Assembly (NCBI GenBank): GCA_947454525.1
Contig: CANGJM010000002.1
Span: 124,001-188,000 of the forward strand
Source: Flavobacteriales bacterium
GTDB lineage: Bacteria; Bacteroidota; Bacteroidia; Flavobacteriales_D; Crocinitomicaceae
Direction of reading: 5' to 3'
DNA: 64,000 bases
Shown piece after piece: positions 9,775-22,465 of this stretch. A model generated the notes under the pieces. The model was given only the letters and a program-made list of their open reading frames with translations, had not been told where the DNA came from and did not search any database. How positions within the stretch are numbered: the first letter of the stretch is position 1; the number at the start of each line of letters is the position of its first letter. The translations under genes and the position numbers were made by a program.

Positions 9775-12093
9775 TTATTTTTTTTTAAATGCGCGTTTTT
9801 TAGCTGGTTTTGCTGCATCCGTTTTTGAAATAGCGATGCATTCTTCCAAACTTAATTTTTCCGCTTCGGTTCCTTTCGGCAATTTGAAATTGTCTTTTCC
9901 GATTTTCAAATATGGACCATAACGTCCGTTGAGCAATTGAACATCTGGATTTTCATCGAAACTTTTAATCAAACGATTCGCTTCCACTTGAAGTTTTTCA
10001 AGGTAGATTTCTAGTGATCGTTCGTAGGTAATGGACATCGGATCTTCTCCTTTCGGAATTGATGCGAAAATCTTTCCAACTTGAACGTAGGGTCCAAAAC
10101 GACCGTTGTTGACTTTCATGTCTTGATCTTCGTATTGTCCAACAACGCGTGGTAATTGAAACAATTTCAAGGCATCTTCAAGAGAAATATTTCCAATGGA
10201 TTGATTTGGTTGAAGGGAAGCAAATAATGCTTTTTCACCATCCACTTTTTCATCACCAATCTGAACCATTGGTCCAAACTTGCCAATTCTAACGATGATT
10301 TTTCTTCCACTTTCAGGATGAACACCTAACTCGCGTTCGCCTGTAGCTCTTTCACTGTGTTCTAATGTATTTTCAACTACGGTGTGGAAAGGCTTGTAAA
10401 AAGTTTCCATCATGTTGGTCCACTCTAAACGTCCCTGCGCAATCTCATCGAATTCCGCTTCCACTTTCGCGGTAAATTGGTAATCCATGATTTGCTCAAA
10501 ATGTTCTTTGAGGTAGTCTGTTACGACAATTCCGATATCTGTTGGAAACAGTTTATTTCGGTCTTTCCCTGTCGTTTCGGATTTTTCTTCTTTCGAAATT
10601 TCTCCTTTGCTTAGGGTTAACAAACAGTAATTTCTAATTTCTCCTTCACGCTCTTGTTTTTCAACATATGTACGTTTTTGGATGGTCGATATGGTTGGCG
10701 CATACGTAGATGGACGACCAATACCAAGTTCTTCTAATTTTTTCACCAATGAAGCCTCTACGTAGCGAGATGGTGGACGCGTGAATCGTTCAACAGCTGT
10801 ACAAATCGATAAATCAACAGATTCGTTTACCGTAACTTTCGGTAGAAGTCCGTCTGTTTCTTCGTCTGATTCTTCGTCCAAACTTGATTCCATGTATACT
10901 TTTAGGAATCCGTCGAATACAATCACTTCACCTTTCGCTGTGAAATAATCACTTGTCGGTAATCCACCAATTTTTACGGTTGTACGCTCTAGTTTGGCAT
11001 GTGCCATTTGACTCGCAATGGATCTTTTCCAAATCAATTCATACAGTCTCGTTTCGTCACGTTCTGAATCGATGCTTGTTTTTCCAAAGTCAGTTGGACG
11101 TATCGCCTCATGCGCTTCTTGTGCGCCAGAACTTTTTGTCGTGTATTTTGTCGGTTTTGAATAATCGTTTCCGTAAAATTCTTCAATGGCTGCTTTCGCT
11201 CCATTCACGGCTGTTTCAGAAAGGTTCACAGAATCCGTTCTCATGTAGGTGATGTGTCCAGACTCATACAAACGTTGTGCAACGCTCATTGTTTTCGTTA
11301 CGGAAAACCCAAGTTTTAAACTGGCTTCCTGTTGTAATGTTGATGTCGTAAACGGTGCAGCAGGAGACTTTGTGCTTGGTTTTTGTTGTACATCATCGAT
11401 GACAAACGAAGTATTTCGACACAATTCCAAGAATTCTTGCGCCTCTTTTTCCCCGTTTAAATGACGGTTCAACTCTGCTTTTAATACACCGTTGTTTGCG
11501 CCAAAGTTTCCGTTGACACGAAAGAATGGGTTGACGTTGAATGCTTGAATTTCACGTTCGCGATCGACGATGAGTCGAACTGCTACGGATTGAACGCGTC
11601 CGGCTGATAAACTTGGACGCACTTTTTTCCAAAGAACGGGAGAAAGTTCAAATCCAACAATGCGATCTAATACACGACGAGCTTGCTGTGCATCCACTAA
11701 TTCCTTATTAATCTTACGCGGATTTTCAATTGCTTTTAAAACCGCTGTTTTCGTAATTTCATTAAAGGTAATACGGTGCGTATCTTTCTTTGCTAAATCT
11801 AGGGTCTCGAATAAGTGCCATGAAATCGCTTCTCCCTCGCGGTCCTCATCGGTAGCGAGCCAAACAACTTCTGCTGCTTTTGCTAATTTTTTCAATTCAG
11901 CTACGACTTGTTTCTTGTCGGCGCTGACTTCATACAAGGGATTGAAATGATTGTCAATTTCGATGGCTAGTCCTTTCTTGGTCAAATCTCGAACATGTCC
12001 GAAACTTGACTTTACAATGAAGTCTTTTCCAAGATATGATTCGATGGTTTTTGCCTTTGCAGGGGACTCAACGATGACGAGATTTTTTGACAT
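9775..12093 (-). CDS. topA: DNA topoisomerase I
   Basis: Type IA topoisomerase: MSKNLVIVESPAKAKTIE, YMRTDSVNLS. ORF track extends to 12150, but a -7 box at 12110-12117 and the conserved MSKNLVIVESPAKA start argue for ATG at 12093. Confidence 0.95.
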   Translation of the reverse strand: MSKNLVIVESPAKAKTIESYLGKDFIVKSSFGHVRDLTKKGLAIEIDNHFNPLYEVSADKKQVVAELKKLAKAAEVVWLATDEDREGEAISWHLFETLDLAKKDTHRITFNEITKTAVLKAIENPRKINKELVDAQQARRVLDRIVGFELSPVLWKKVRPSLSAGRVQSVAVRLIVDREREIQAFNVNPFFRVNGNFGANNGVLKAELNRHLNGEKEAQEFLELCRNTSFVIDDVQQKPSTKSPAAPFTTSTLQQEASLKLGFSVTKTMSVAQRLYESGHITYMRTDSVNLSETAVNGAKAAIEEFYGNDYSKPTKYTTKSSGAQEAHEAIRPTDFGKTSIDSERDETRLYELIWKRSIASQMAHAKLERTTVKIGGLPTSDYFTAKGEVIVFDGFLKVYMESSLDEESDEETDGLLPKVTVNESVDLSICTAVERFTRPPSRYVEASLVKKLEELGIGRPSTYAPTISTIQKRTYVEKQEREGEIRNYCLLTLSKGEISKEEKSETTGKDRNKLFPTDIGIVVTDYLKEHFEQIMDYQFTAKVEAEFDEIAQGRLEWTNMMETFYKPFHTVVENTLEHSERATGERELGVHPESGRKIIVRIGKFGPMVQIGDEKVDGEKALFASLQPNQSIGNISLEDALKLFQLPRVVGQYEDQDMKVNNGRFGPYVQVGKIFASIPKGEDPMSITYERSLEIYLEKLQVEANRLIKSFDENPDVQLLNGRYGPYLKIGKDNFKLPKGTEAEKLSLEECIAISKTDAAKPAKKRAFKKK

Positions 12094-12109
12094 AAGAAGA
12101 ATTTTGGGA

Positions 12110-12117
12110 CAAATGTA
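12110..12117 (-). promoter_or_regulatory. -7 box TACATTTG upstream of topA
   Basis: Minus-strand TAnnTTTG 16 nt before the refined topA start. Confidence 0.45.
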
Positions 12118-12239
12118 TATGGAAAACACGGCAAATCGCAAGTTGTTCACTGCAAAATTTTTTGAGTCTTTTCCTTTAACCTATGGTTAAGAAAAATTTC
12201 CATAGAAAAAAAACTTATTCGATGAATTTGGTCTGTCAA

Positions 12240-12271
12240 TTTGTCATGCGGTTTTATTTGTCGTAAATTTG
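12240..12271 (+). promoter_or_regulatory. Bacteroidota promoter TTTG-N20-TAAATTTG upstream of miaB
   Basis: TTTG at 12240-12243 and TAAATTTG at 12264-12271. Confidence 0.65.
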
Positions 12272-12295
12272 TGTCCCTAGAAATAAACGTAAGCA

Positions 12296-13729
12296 ATGGA
12301 ATTTGAAAATAAAGTGATTGATGAATCAATGCAGGGAACTGCCATCGAATTACAAAATCAAGGAGGAGAAGGAAAGAAAAAACTGTACCTGGAAAGTTAT
12401 GGTTGTCAGATGAATTTTTCTGACAGTGAGGTTGTTGCTTCCATTTTAGCACAAGATGGTTACGAAACTACGCGTAATATGGATGAAGCAGATGTGATCC
12501 TTTTAAATACCTGTTCTATTCGTGAAAATGCCGAGCAGCGTGTGCGTAATCGCTTGACTGAATTCAAAATCAAAAAAGAAAATAACCCGGAATTAGTGGT
12601 AGGAGTGTTAGGTTGCATGGCCGAACGACTTAAAAAGAATCTACTGGAGGAAGAAAAATTGGTGGATTTAGTCGCAGGTCCGGATGCTTACCGAGATTTG
12701 CCTAATTTAATTGAAGAAGTAGGAACAGGACAAAAAGCAGTCAATGTATTGCTGTCGCGTGACGAAACCTACGCTGATATTTCTCCTGTTCGTTTAGATC
12801 AAGGTGGAATCGCAGCTTTCGTAACGATCATGCGTGGATGCGATAACATGTGTTCGTTCTGCGTTGTGCCATTTACGCGTGGTAGAGAGCGTTCACGCGA
12901 CCCACAAACGATTGTGGAAGAATGCAAAGATCTATTTTCCCGTGGATACCGTGAAGTCACCTTGCTTGGACAAAATGTGGATTCATACCGATGGAATTTA
13001 AGTTCCAAAGGAGAAGTGAAAAATGCAGAAGAGCCTACAACCAACTTTGCGCAATTGATGGAAATGGTTGCGTTAGTCTCACCTCTTTTACGCGTTCGTT
13101 TCAGTACTTCACATCCAAAAGACATGACGGATGATGTGCTTGAAATCATGGCGAAATACGAAAATATTTGTCCTTACATACATTTACCAGTACAATCTGG
13201 AAACACGGATGTCCTTTACCGCATGAACCGTGGATATTCACGTGAATGGTACATGGAGCGCATCAATGCCATTCACCGCATTGTTCCAAATTGTGCGATT
13301 TCAACGGATGTTATTACTGGATTCTGTGGTGAAACTGAAGAGGAACACCAAGAAACACTTTCCTTAATGGATTTCGTTGAGTACGATTTTGCTTACATGT
13401 TTAAGTATTCAGAACGTCCAAAAACCCTTGCGGAACGAAGATTCGAAGATGATATTCCCGAAGATGTAAAAGGACGACGTTTGAATGAAATCATTGAAAA
13501 GCAATTGGCGCATTCATTGAAAAGCAATCAAAAGCAAATTGGTACGGTACAAAAAGTATTAATTGAAGGTAATTCGAAACGTTCGGAAGAACATTTATGC
13601 GGAAGAACCGGAAGAAATTCGATGGTTGTTTTTCCAAAAGAATCATACGAGAAAGCACAATATGTGATGGTTCGAATCGATAGTTGTACTTCTGCAACAC
13701 TGATGGGTGAAGTAGTTTCTGTTTGTTAA
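12296..13729 (+). CDS. miaB: tRNA-2-methylthio-N6-dimethylallyladenosine synthase
   Basis: Radical SAM MTTase: [32 protein letters not shown]-terminal TRAM. Confidence 0.96.
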   Translation: MEFENKVIDESMQGTAIELQNQGGEGKKKLYLESYGCQMNFSDSEVVASILAQDGYETTRNMDEADVILLNTCSIRENAEQRVRNRLTEFKIKKENNPELVVGVLGCMAERLKKNLLEEEKLVDLVAGPDAYRDLPNLIEEVGTGQKAVNVLLSRDETYADISPVRLDQGGIAAFVTIMRGCDNMCSFCVVPFTRGRERSRDPQTIVEECKDLFSRGYREVTLLGQNVDSYRWNLSSKGEVKNAEEPTTNFAQLMEMVALVSPLLRVRFSTSHPKDMTDDVLEIMAKYENICPYIHLPVQSGNTDVLYRMNRGYSREWYMERINAIHRIVPNCAISTDVITGFCGETEEEHQETLSLMDFVEYDFAYMFKYSERPKTLAERRFEDDIPEDVKGRRLNEIIEKQLAHSLKSNQKQIGTVQKVLIEGNSKRSEEHLCGRTGRNSMVVFPKESYEKAQYVMVRIDSCTSATLMGEVVSVC

Positions 13730-13740
13730 ACGCTATTCAG

Positions 13741-14985
13741 ATGAATATTCAACAAGTTAAACAGCGCTTTGGAATTATCGGGAATTCTCCGATGTTGAAC
13801 CGCGCCTTGGAAGTTGCGATGCAGGTTGCACCAACGGACATTTCTGTACTTGTGACGGGAGAAAGTGGAACAGGAAAAGAAATCATCCCACAGGTGATTC
13901 ACCAATTGAGTTCGCGCAAACACGGAGAGTACATTGCGGTGAACTGTGGTGCGATTCCGGAAGGAACAATCGATTCGGAATTGTTTGGACACGAAAAAGG
14001 ATCGTTTACTGGAGCGAGTGGAAGTCGACAAGGATACTTCGAAGTGGCAAACGGCGGAACCATTTTTTTGGATGAGGTCGCAGAATTACCGATGCAAACG
14101 CAAGTCCGTTTGTTACGTGTTTTGGAAACGGGTGAATTTATTCGCGTTGGATCCTCTAAAGTGATTAAAACGAACGTGCGAGTAGTCGCTGCTACGAATG
14201 AAAACATGCAACAAGCCATTCATTCTGGAAAATTTCGCGAAGATTTATTTTACCGCTTAAGCACGGTTCCAATTCAGCTTCCAGCGTTGAAAAACAGACA
14301 GGAAGACGTTCATTTATTATTTCGCAAATTCGCAAATGACTTTGCTGAAAAGTACCGGATGCCAGCGATTAAATTGTCTGATGAGGCAGTGATTTTACTC
14401 CAAAATTATCCCTGGCCAGGAAATATTCGCCAATTGAAAAATTTAGTGGAGCAATTGTCGGTGATCGAAACGGCGCGTGACATTGATGCAATGATGCTCG
14501 CTTCGTATTTGCAGCCGATTGCGGAGAAGTCGAGTTTCTTGGTCAAAAATGATCAAACACAAGAATCGATTTCAGAACGAGAATTGATGTACAAGTTTCT
14601 TTTCGACATGAAAAAAGACTTGACGGAGTTAAAGAAATTGGTTTTAGAAGTCATCAATAATGGTCAATCCGTCAACCTAAATCAGGATCAAACAGCATTA
14701 GTGAATCGCATTTACCAAGATGTTTACGAAGACGCGCCTGTCTCTGCTCGCATGCTTCCTTCTGGAACAGCGAACGACGCACATGCAACGTATCCTGCAA
14801 CATCAGAAGCGTTTGAGATACACGAAGAAATAGAAGAATCCTTATCTTTGGAAGATCGCGAAAAGGAATTGATTCAGAAAGCTTTAGAAAAACACCGAGG
14901 AAAGCGCAAGTATGCAGCTCTTGAATTAGGAATTTCTGAACGAACACTTTACCGCAAAATTAAGGAATACCAACTAGGAGAATAA
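13741..14985 (+). CDS. Sigma-54-interacting AAA+ transcriptional regulator (no receiver domain) with Fis-type HTH
   Basis: Walker [15 protein letters not shown] loop, [14 protein letters not shown]-terminal Fis HTH ([17 protein letters not shown]). ORF track start 13723 is a TTG; ATG 13741 preferred. Confidence 0.9.
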   Translation: MNIQQVKQRFGIIGNSPMLNRALEVAMQVAPTDISVLVTGESGTGKEIIPQVIHQLSSRKHGEYIAVNCGAIPEGTIDSELFGHEKGSFTGASGSRQGYFEVANGGTIFLDEVAELPMQTQVRLLRVLETGEFIRVGSSKVIKTNVRVVAATNENMQQAIHSGKFREDLFYRLSTVPIQLPALKNRQEDVHLLFRKFANDFAEKYRMPAIKLSDEAVILLQNYPWPGNIRQLKNLVEQLSVIETARDIDAMMLASYLQPIAEKSSFLVKNDQTQESISERELMYKFLFDMKKDLTELKKLVLEVINNGQSVNLNQDQTALVNRIYQDVYEDAPVSARMLPSGTANDAHATYPATSEAFEIHEEIEESLSLEDREKELIQKALEKHRGKRKYAALELGISERTLYRKIKEYQLGE

Positions 14986-15494
14986 TGAAGTACGTTTTAT
15001 TCATTTTCGTGGCAATTGGATTAAGTGCTTGCTGGCCAAGTAGCTTTTCGTTCAGAGATACTGGAGGAATGCCCGAGGAATGGAAAACATTTACCTTAAA
15101 AACCTTGTCCTTAGAAGCTGCAACGTGCCCCTTGAATTTTGCTGCTGTGCTATCTGAAAACATGAAGGACGGCGTTCAGAACAACACGCCACTTTTGTTA
15201 AATACAAGCTATGGCAAAGGGGAAGTGAATATGGAAGGGAAAATAACCCAATATTCCGTTCAACCCTTGGCTGTTCAGGGAAACAACAATGCATCTCAAA
15301 ATCGATTGACGATGACTGTCGTGATGACCATTAACATTACAAAGCCCAAAGAAGAACAATGGACCATGACCAGCACGCGTTTCGCTGATTTCAGTTCTGG
15401 AACGAATCTTTCCCAAGTGGAAACGAAATTGTTTGAAGATATTTCCGCTCAAATGGTACAAGACCTAATCAATAAATTATTAAGTAACTGGTGA
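14985..15494 (+). CDS. lptE: LptE-like LPS-assembly lipoprotein
   Basis: Lipobox GLSAC plus LptE-like layout (SFSFRDTGGMPEEWKTFTLKTL...) and conserved neighbourhood before secG. Confidence 0.75.
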   Translation: MKYVLFIFVAIGLSACWPSSFSFRDTGGMPEEWKTFTLKTLSLEAATCPLNFAAVLSENMKDGVQNNTPLLLNTSYGKGEVNMEGKITQYSVQPLAVQGNNNASQNRLTMTVVMTINITKPKEEQWTMTSTRFADFSSGTNLSQVETKLFEDISAQMVQDLINKLLSNW

Positions 15495-16621
15495 TGTTAA
15501 GCAGCGAATCCATTCACCAACAGATGCGAAACACATCCAGCTGTTCGACTCTTCACTTAAATGAGTTGAAAGAGCTCATGGATTTGTATCCCTATGCTTC
15601 AAGTATCGTCACTCTGTATTTGAAGTCCTTGGCGAATGATCAGGATTTACGCTTGAGTTCACAGTTAGAAAAATACGCGTACCAAATTCCTAACCGTACT
15701 TTGTTGTATGATTTGCTTGTTACCCAAACAAATATCCCGAGGGAAGAGGTGACTGCACAACCAGAAATCATTCAAGAAGTTCGTGCCGAAATCCCTGTGG
15801 AGGAGAAAACGACCGAAGTGGAACAGACCGCACCGATTGTTCCTATCTCGGTAGAAACGAGTGTCGCAGAACAAACAGTCGAAGTGGAACAGATTGCACC
15901 AATTGTTTCTATATCGGCAGAAGTGCTTCCAATCGAACAAACAGAAACGCCTGTTTTCTCGGAGGAAGAAACAGAGGAGTTAGAGACATTGATTGAACCA
16001 GTTTCTAAAACCGAGATTCTTTCGACTGAAGAAATAGAAGTTAAACAAGAAGTTCTGGACGAAGGAGAGGAAGAAAGCTCCTTGAACATTCCTCATCAAA
16101 TGGAAGAGACAAGGGAGATGGATGAGGTGGATACCATGATTCAATCGGCGGTAATTTCATCATCTTACCTGCAATTGGCCTATCCAGGTGCGGCTGAAGA
16201 AGTGGAATCAGAAGAAAAAAATATTCCGACCGAAGAAACCCAACCCGAAGAAGTTAAATTGGAAACGATTCAAGTACTTGAACCATCCACTACGGCAGAA
16301 CCGAAGTCCTTTACAGATTGGTTGAAAATGGGAGAGATTTTGAATGGAAGCACCGAAGATCCAGCGCCAGAGGAGAAAAAACCGAGTTTCTATCACTTCG
16401 AAAAACCGAAGAAAGAATTCTTTTCCCCTGTCAAAAAAGCGAAGGAAAGTCTGGACGAAAATAAGATGCCTGTGAGTGAAACACTAGCTCAGGTATTTGC
16501 CTTGCAAGGAAATATTAACAAAGCAATTCTCGTTTATGAGCAATTAATTTTGATTTTTCCAGAAAAAAAGAGTTTCTTTGCAAGCCAAATTAGAAATTTA
16601 AAGAGAAAACTTAATTCTTAA
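15491..16621 (+). CDS. Acidic linker protein with C-terminal TPR-like motif
   Basis: 4-bp overlap with lptE; V/E/P-rich centre; C-terminal ETLAQVFALQGNINKAILVYEQLILIFPEKKSFFASQI. Confidence 0.75.
   Translation: MMLSSESIHQQMRNTSSCSTLHLNELKELMDLYPYASSIVTLYLKSLANDQDLRLSSQLEKYAYQIPNRTLLYDLLVTQTNIPREEVTAQPEIIQEVRAEIPVEEKTTEVEQTAPIVPISVETSVAEQTVEVEQIAPIVSISAEVLPIEQTETPVFSEEETEELETLIEPVSKTEILSTEEIEVKQEVLDEGEEESSLNIPHQMEETREMDEVDTMIQSAVISSSYLQLAYPGAAEEVESEEKNIPTEETQPEEVKLETIQVLEPSTTAEPKSFTDWLKMGEILNGSTEDPAPEEKKPSFYHFEKPKKEFFSPVKKAKESLDENKMPVSETLAQVFALQGNINKAILVYEQLILIFPEKKSFFASQIRNLKRKLNS
15815..15946 (+). repeat. Two-copy 66-bp in-frame tandem repeat inside the acidic linker
   Basis: GAAGTGGAACAGacCGCACCgATTGTTcCTATcTCGGtAGAA... 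followed by GAAGTGGAACAGatTGCACCaATTGTTtCTATaTCGGcAGAA... Confidence 0.7.
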
Positions 16622-16623
16622 TC

Positions 16624-16923
16624 ATGGATTTATTATTGTCTATCATCATCATCGCAGCAAGTATTTTGCTGATTTTAGTTGTTTACGTTCAAAACCCGAA
16701 AGGTGGAGGCTTAAGCTCAGATTTCGGATCCCCATCTCAATTGGGTGGTGTTCAGAAAACAAATGAGTTGATTGATAAAATGACTTGGGGATTGGCTGCA
16801 ACAATTGTTGTAGTGAGTTTAGTGATGACGATTCGTCAACCAAAAGCAGCTAAACCAGTTGCTCCTCAACAAACACAACAAGGACAAGGGCAAGGACAAG
16901 CGCCAGCTCAAGGAAATAAATAA
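16624..16923 (+). CDS. secG: Preprotein translocase subunit SecG
   Basis: LVVYVQNPKGGGLSSDFGSPSQLGGVQKTNELIDKMTWGLA. Confidence 0.93.
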   Translation: MDLLLSIIIIAASILLILVVYVQNPKGGGLSSDFGSPSQLGGVQKTNELIDKMTWGLAATIVVVSLVMTIRQPKAAKPVAPQQTQQGQGQGQAPAQGNK

Positions 16924-16943
16924 GATTCGGTTCCGACCGTAGA

Positions 16944-16978
16944 AATGTCAGTATGTCACGCATGCTGACATTTTTTTT
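16944..16978 (+). terminator. Rho-independent terminator after secG
   Basis: ATGTCAGTATG-TCACG-CATGCTGACAT followed by T8. Confidence 0.85.
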
Positions 16979-17054
16979 GTCCAAAAGCGAAAAAATGTCC
17001 ACTTTCCACGAGTGGCATAATATTGGTAAAATTAACATCCAAAATAAATAAACA

Positions 17055-17330
17055 ATGTCAGTAAATTTTAAACCTTTGGCAGACAGAGTTCTGGTAGAAC
17101 CTGCGCCAGCAGAGCAAAAAACAGCAAGTGGAATCATTATTCCAGACACAGCAAAAGAAAAACCATTGCGCGGAATTGTTGTAGCAGCTGGTTCCGGTAA
17201 AAAAGATGAGCCAATGTCAGTGAACGTTGGAGATTCTGTTTTATACGGACAATACGCTGGTACGGAAATCAAAATCGATGGTGCGAACTATCTGATTATG
17301 AGAGAATCTGATATTTATGGAATTTTTTAA
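17055..17330 (+). CDS. groES: Co-chaperonin GroES
   Basis: [33 protein letters not shown]. Confidence 0.97.
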   Translation: MSVNFKPLADRVLVEPAPAEQKTASGIIIPDTAKEKPLRGIVVAAGSGKKDEPMSVNVGDSVLYGQYAGTEIKIDGANYLIMRESDIYGIF

Positions 17331-17334
17331 TTAA

Positions 17335-18990
<1,656 letters not shown>

Positions 18991-18997
18991 GATTTAT

Positions 18998-19016
18998 AAG
19001 AGCCTTCGGGCTCTTT
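18998..19016 (+). terminator. Hairpin AAGAGCC-TTCG-GGCTCTT after groEL
   Basis: UUCG tetraloop stem 8 nt after the groEL stop. Confidence 0.6.
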
Positions 19017-19067
19017 CCCGTTTCCTTCTTCCCGATTCATTCGGATAGCTGGAGACGACTCTATATG

Positions 19068-19093
19068 GCCACTCGCAAGAGTGGCTTTTTTTT
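19068..19093 (+). terminator. Second terminator after groEL
   Basis: GCCACTC-GCAA-GAGTGGC followed by T8. Confidence 0.85.
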
Positions 19094-19141
19094 GTCCCAA
19101 CTTTTCATCTTGTTTCTTAACTTTAACATTCAATCTTGTTT

Positions 19142-19852
19142 ATGTGCTACGCGAATTCTTCTACCTCAGTCAATATTGATTTAGCGAAACGCTACCAAAA
19201 GGTCGTTCCAGAGTTGATTCCAGATAAACCAACGTTTTACGCATCGGGATTCGATCATCCCAATTGGCGTATTGTTACGACTGACCCGCACATTCAACAA
19301 ATGAACTGGGGACTCGTTCCCTTTTGGTTTAAAGGTCAAAATCGTTTGGATGTAAGTAATAAAACACTCAATGCGCGCATCGAAACGTTAGAAGAACGAA
19401 GTTCCTTCAAGCATTTATGGAATCGACAACATTGCTTGGTTCCTTCCTCCGGATTTTTTGACTGGCAACACCAAGGGAAAAACCGAATTCCATACTTTAT
19501 TCGTTGCAAAGAGCACGAACTCTTTTCGCTAGCAGGAATGTACGATACGTGGATGAATACGCATACGCAAACCATGGAACAGACTTTTACCATCGTGACC
19601 TGTGAAGCGAATGAGTTAATGGCAGAAATCCACAACGTGAAAAAACGCATGCCCTTGATTTTAACACCTGAATTGGAAGCTGATTGGTTGAGTGGGAACT
19701 TTCAATGGGACCTTTCCAAACGCATTCCTTCCGATAAACTCATCGCTCATACCATCAATAAACGTTTAATCCTCTCTCCTCAAGCAAATAGCGCGGAAAT
19801 ACATAAAGAATTTATGGACGATAGTCAACGTCAAACAAATCTATTTGACTAA
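19142..19852 (+). CDS. SRAP (SOS response-associated peptidase, YedK/HMCES-like) protein
   Basis: MCYANS (catalytic Cys2), WGLVPFWFK, NARIETL, CLVPSSGFFDWQ, MPLIL. ORF track start 19136 is TTG; Cys must follow the initiator Met, so ATG 19142. Confidence 0.92.
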   Translation: MCYANSSTSVNIDLAKRYQKVVPELIPDKPTFYASGFDHPNWRIVTTDPHIQQMNWGLVPFWFKGQNRLDVSNKTLNARIETLEERSSFKHLWNRQHCLVPSSGFFDWQHQGKNRIPYFIRCKEHELFSLAGMYDTWMNTHTQTMEQTFTIVTCEANELMAEIHNVKKRMPLILTPELEADWLSGNFQWDLSKRIPSDKLIAHTINKRLILSPQANSAEIHKEFMDDSQRQTNLFD

Positions 19853-19882
19853 TTTTGGCATTACATTTGATTTCAATCGCAC

Positions 19883-20557
19883 GTGAAAAAAATTACCCTT
19901 CTTTTAGTATTGTTTTTATCCTTGGTTTCGTGCATTGAAATCTCTGATGATTTGACCATGCACAACGATGGTTCGGGAACATTACGTTACAAAGTGAATT
20001 TGTCCGCAAGTAAGGTAAAAGTGAATTCCATTCTAGCATTAGACAGCCTTGACGGTAAAAAAGTACCAAGCATTCAAGACATCAGTGCGAAAGTAGGAGA
20101 GTTTGCTAAAATACTGGATGCCCAATCGGGAATTTCCAATGTCTTAATCGAAGAAAATTACACAGACTTTATCTTGAAATTCTCTTGTGATTTTACCAGC
20201 ATCATGTCCCTTCAAGCTGGTTTAGCAAACGCGATTGAAGCTGTTTCTAAAGATAAACTTGGTCCAGAAGCGGATGAAATTTGGATTACATGGGACGGTA
20301 ACAAATTAAAACGTTCCATTCCTGCTTTTGCTCGCGCTAAAGTGAAAGCGTTTAAATCGAATGACCTTGAGTTATTGAGAGATGGATCTTATACCTCCAT
20401 TACTCGCTTTGATCGTCCGATAGAAAAATTCGATAATACTCTAGGAACTTTGAGCAAAAGCAAGACAGCGGTGATGATAAAATCCAGCGCTTATAGCATC
20501 AAAGAAAACCAAGATTTACTCGAAAATACAATCTATTTAATCTCGACGAAAAACTAA
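19883..20557 (+). CDS. Lipoprotein of unknown function
   Basis: GTG start, signal peptide with lipobox SLVSC; first of three co-directional genes. Confidence 0.75.
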   Translation: MKKITLLLVLFLSLVSCIEISDDLTMHNDGSGTLRYKVNLSASKVKVNSILALDSLDGKKVPSIQDISAKVGEFAKILDAQSGISNVLIEENYTDFILKFSCDFTSIMSLQAGLANAIEAVSKDKLGPEADEIWITWDGNKLKRSIPAFARAKVKAFKSNDLELLRDGSYTSITRFDRPIEKFDNTLGTLSKSKTAVMIKSSAYSIKENQDLLENTIYLISTKN

Positions 20558-20603
20558 CGAGATTATGATTAAATTCGCTTCATATTTCATTTGAAAATTG
20601 CCT

Positions 20604-22463
20604 GTGAAAAACGCACTTATTTATTCCTTTGCCTTGTTCTCCAGCACCTTGCTGTTTGGACAAAAATCTGAACTATTCATTCCAAAAGATGCTGTAACGG
20701 TTTTTAGTATCAACAACATTAACTTGTTGCAGAAAATCTCGATGGATGATTTAGTGAAGTATGAATTCATGGAAGAAGTGCACCAAGAATTATTTGACGG
20801 TTCAACTTCAGGTAAAACCTTGAAGGATGCTGGAATTGACTTCGATCAGCGTTTGAACTTGTTCTATGGAAAAACCTATCAAAACGAAATTTCTGGTTTT
20901 ACTTTTGGAGTAAAAAATAAGGCGCAATTATTCGAAGTCTTTGATGATTTTCAAAAACTGGACATGAAATTCCCTGGTGTGGAAATGTATGGCACCTTCT
21001 TCAATAACTTAATAATCAAAGGAAATACAGCTATTCTCATTCGCATCGAGCCTACCATGGATTACATCGATCAAATGACGGATTCTTTGTGGTATGCGCG
21101 TGGCAACGAAATGCCTTATGAGTTGTTCGATGTGGAAGAAAACGTTATCGATGAAGAAGAAATTCTGAATGAAGAAGAATTTACCAATGATCAACCCGTA
21201 GAACAAGCATCTTATCCAGATGCAACGGAAAACCCAAACATTAAAAATTACTACGAACTACGCGATAGCGTTCAGTCCGTTCTTCAGGAGCGTGAATTGG
21301 AACGTTTGATGAACGAATTGTTTGTGAATGAAGTGAATTTGTATTCTCAGGATTTGCGTTTTGCTGGACAGATGTCCCACGAAGCAATCGGTACATTTTA
21401 CTTAGATAATTCACGTAATTTCGAGAAATCACAAGGACTATGGTATTTTCAAACGGTGCTTCCATCCCTGTACAAGGATATCCAAGAGTTGTATACAGGA
21501 AATGTGATTTTAGGCGATTTAATTCTGAAAGAAAACAAGGTAGAATTCCACGTTGAGGCGAACTACGGAAAAGAATTAGGTTCCATCTACAAAGAAATGA
21601 ACGATTCTAAGTTCGATAAACATGTCTTAAAATACATTCCGCAATCAAGTACGGGTTACTTTACCTACAATGTGAACTTACGTCAAGCGTATGAGCAAGC
21701 GTACAAAGTCATTATGCCTGTGTTGAGTGACGAGAAAAATGCACAGATATCGATGAATGTCTTAACCATTGAATTGTTGAACGAGTTTGTCAACAAGGAT
21801 GCGCTTTTTGGTACCTACAAAGGAAGTATGTTCGGTACATTCAATGGAATTAAAAAAATTAAAACGAAGAAAATCGAGTTTTTCTACGACGAAGAAACAT
21901 TCGAATACGGGGAGCGTGAAGCGGAAGCAGAAGAGGACATGCCAATTTTTACTGTTGGATTCTCTATTGACCGTTCGGATATTCCAGAGAAAGTAATGAA
22001 GCACATGAGTCGCTTGACGTCTAAATTTAAGAATTGTGGCGATTATTGGAAATTTGACAATGCCATTTTAGATGCGGCACCGATGTATTTCATTAGCCGA
22101 AATGGATTGTTTATTTTAACAAATGACGAGGATTTAGCGGTGAACCATTCGGATGGCTATGGTAAAGAGGCGATTTCACGCAAGGAATGCAAAGCAGCGG
22201 AGAAAAGTGGCTTCATGTATGGACACATCGACATTGAAGAAACCTTAAACCGTTTCCCTACAGGTGTTCTGAATCCAAGACAAGAGGAAATCCTGAATTC
22301 ATTGAAAGGGAAATCTGGTCAGTTCGAATTAAACTCAAGTAAAACGACGAGCGAACAAACAAAATTCAATTTACAGTATTCATTTGAAGGAGAGGAAACA
22401 ACAGGGAAACACTTGTTGGATTTGATCAATTCAATTTATGTTGTGACCACTTTTAATCCATAA
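20604..22463 (+). CDS. Secreted protein of unknown function (DUF4836-like layout)
   Basis: Signal peptide KNALIYSFALFSSTLLFGQ; pattern IPKDAVTVFSINNINLLQKI...GIDFDQRLNLFYG. GTG 20604 preferred over TTG 20598. Confidence 0.7.
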   Translation: MKNALIYSFALFSSTLLFGQKSELFIPKDAVTVFSINNINLLQKISMDDLVKYEFMEEVHQELFDGSTSGKTLKDAGIDFDQRLNLFYGKTYQNEISGFTFGVKNKAQLFEVFDDFQKLDMKFPGVEMYGTFFNNLIIKGNTAILIRIEPTMDYIDQMTDSLWYARGNEMPYELFDVEENVIDEEEILNEEEFTNDQPVEQASYPDATENPNIKNYYELRDSVQSVLQERELERLMNELFVNEVNLYSQDLRFAGQMSHEAIGTFYLDNSRNFEKSQGLWYFQTVLPSLYKDIQELYTGNVILGDLILKENKVEFHVEANYGKELGSIYKEMNDSKFDKHVLKYIPQSSTGYFTYNVNLRQAYEQAYKVIMPVLSDEKNAQISMNVLTIELLNEFVNKDALFGTYKGSMFGTFNGIKKIKTKKIEFFYDEETFEYGEREAEAEEDMPIFTVGFSIDRSDIPEKVMKHMSRLTSKFKNCGDYWKFDNAILDAAPMYFISRNGLFILTNDEDLAVNHSDGYGKEAISRKECKAAEKSGFMYGHIDIEETLNRFPTGVLNPRQEEILNSLKGKSGQFELNSSKTTSEQTKFNLQYSFEGEETTGKHLLDLINSIYVVTTFNP

Positions 22464-22465
22464 TC

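Noticed and set aside
13723-14219. GSFTGA in place of GAFTGA in the sigma-54 regulator
   Set aside because: The key F and T are kept, and the Ser variant is a mild change I cannot argue is unusual without an alignment.
16850-17272. 140-aa minus-strand ORF spanning secG end, terminator and groES
   Set aside because: Runs through a strong terminator and antisense to groES; no domain signal.
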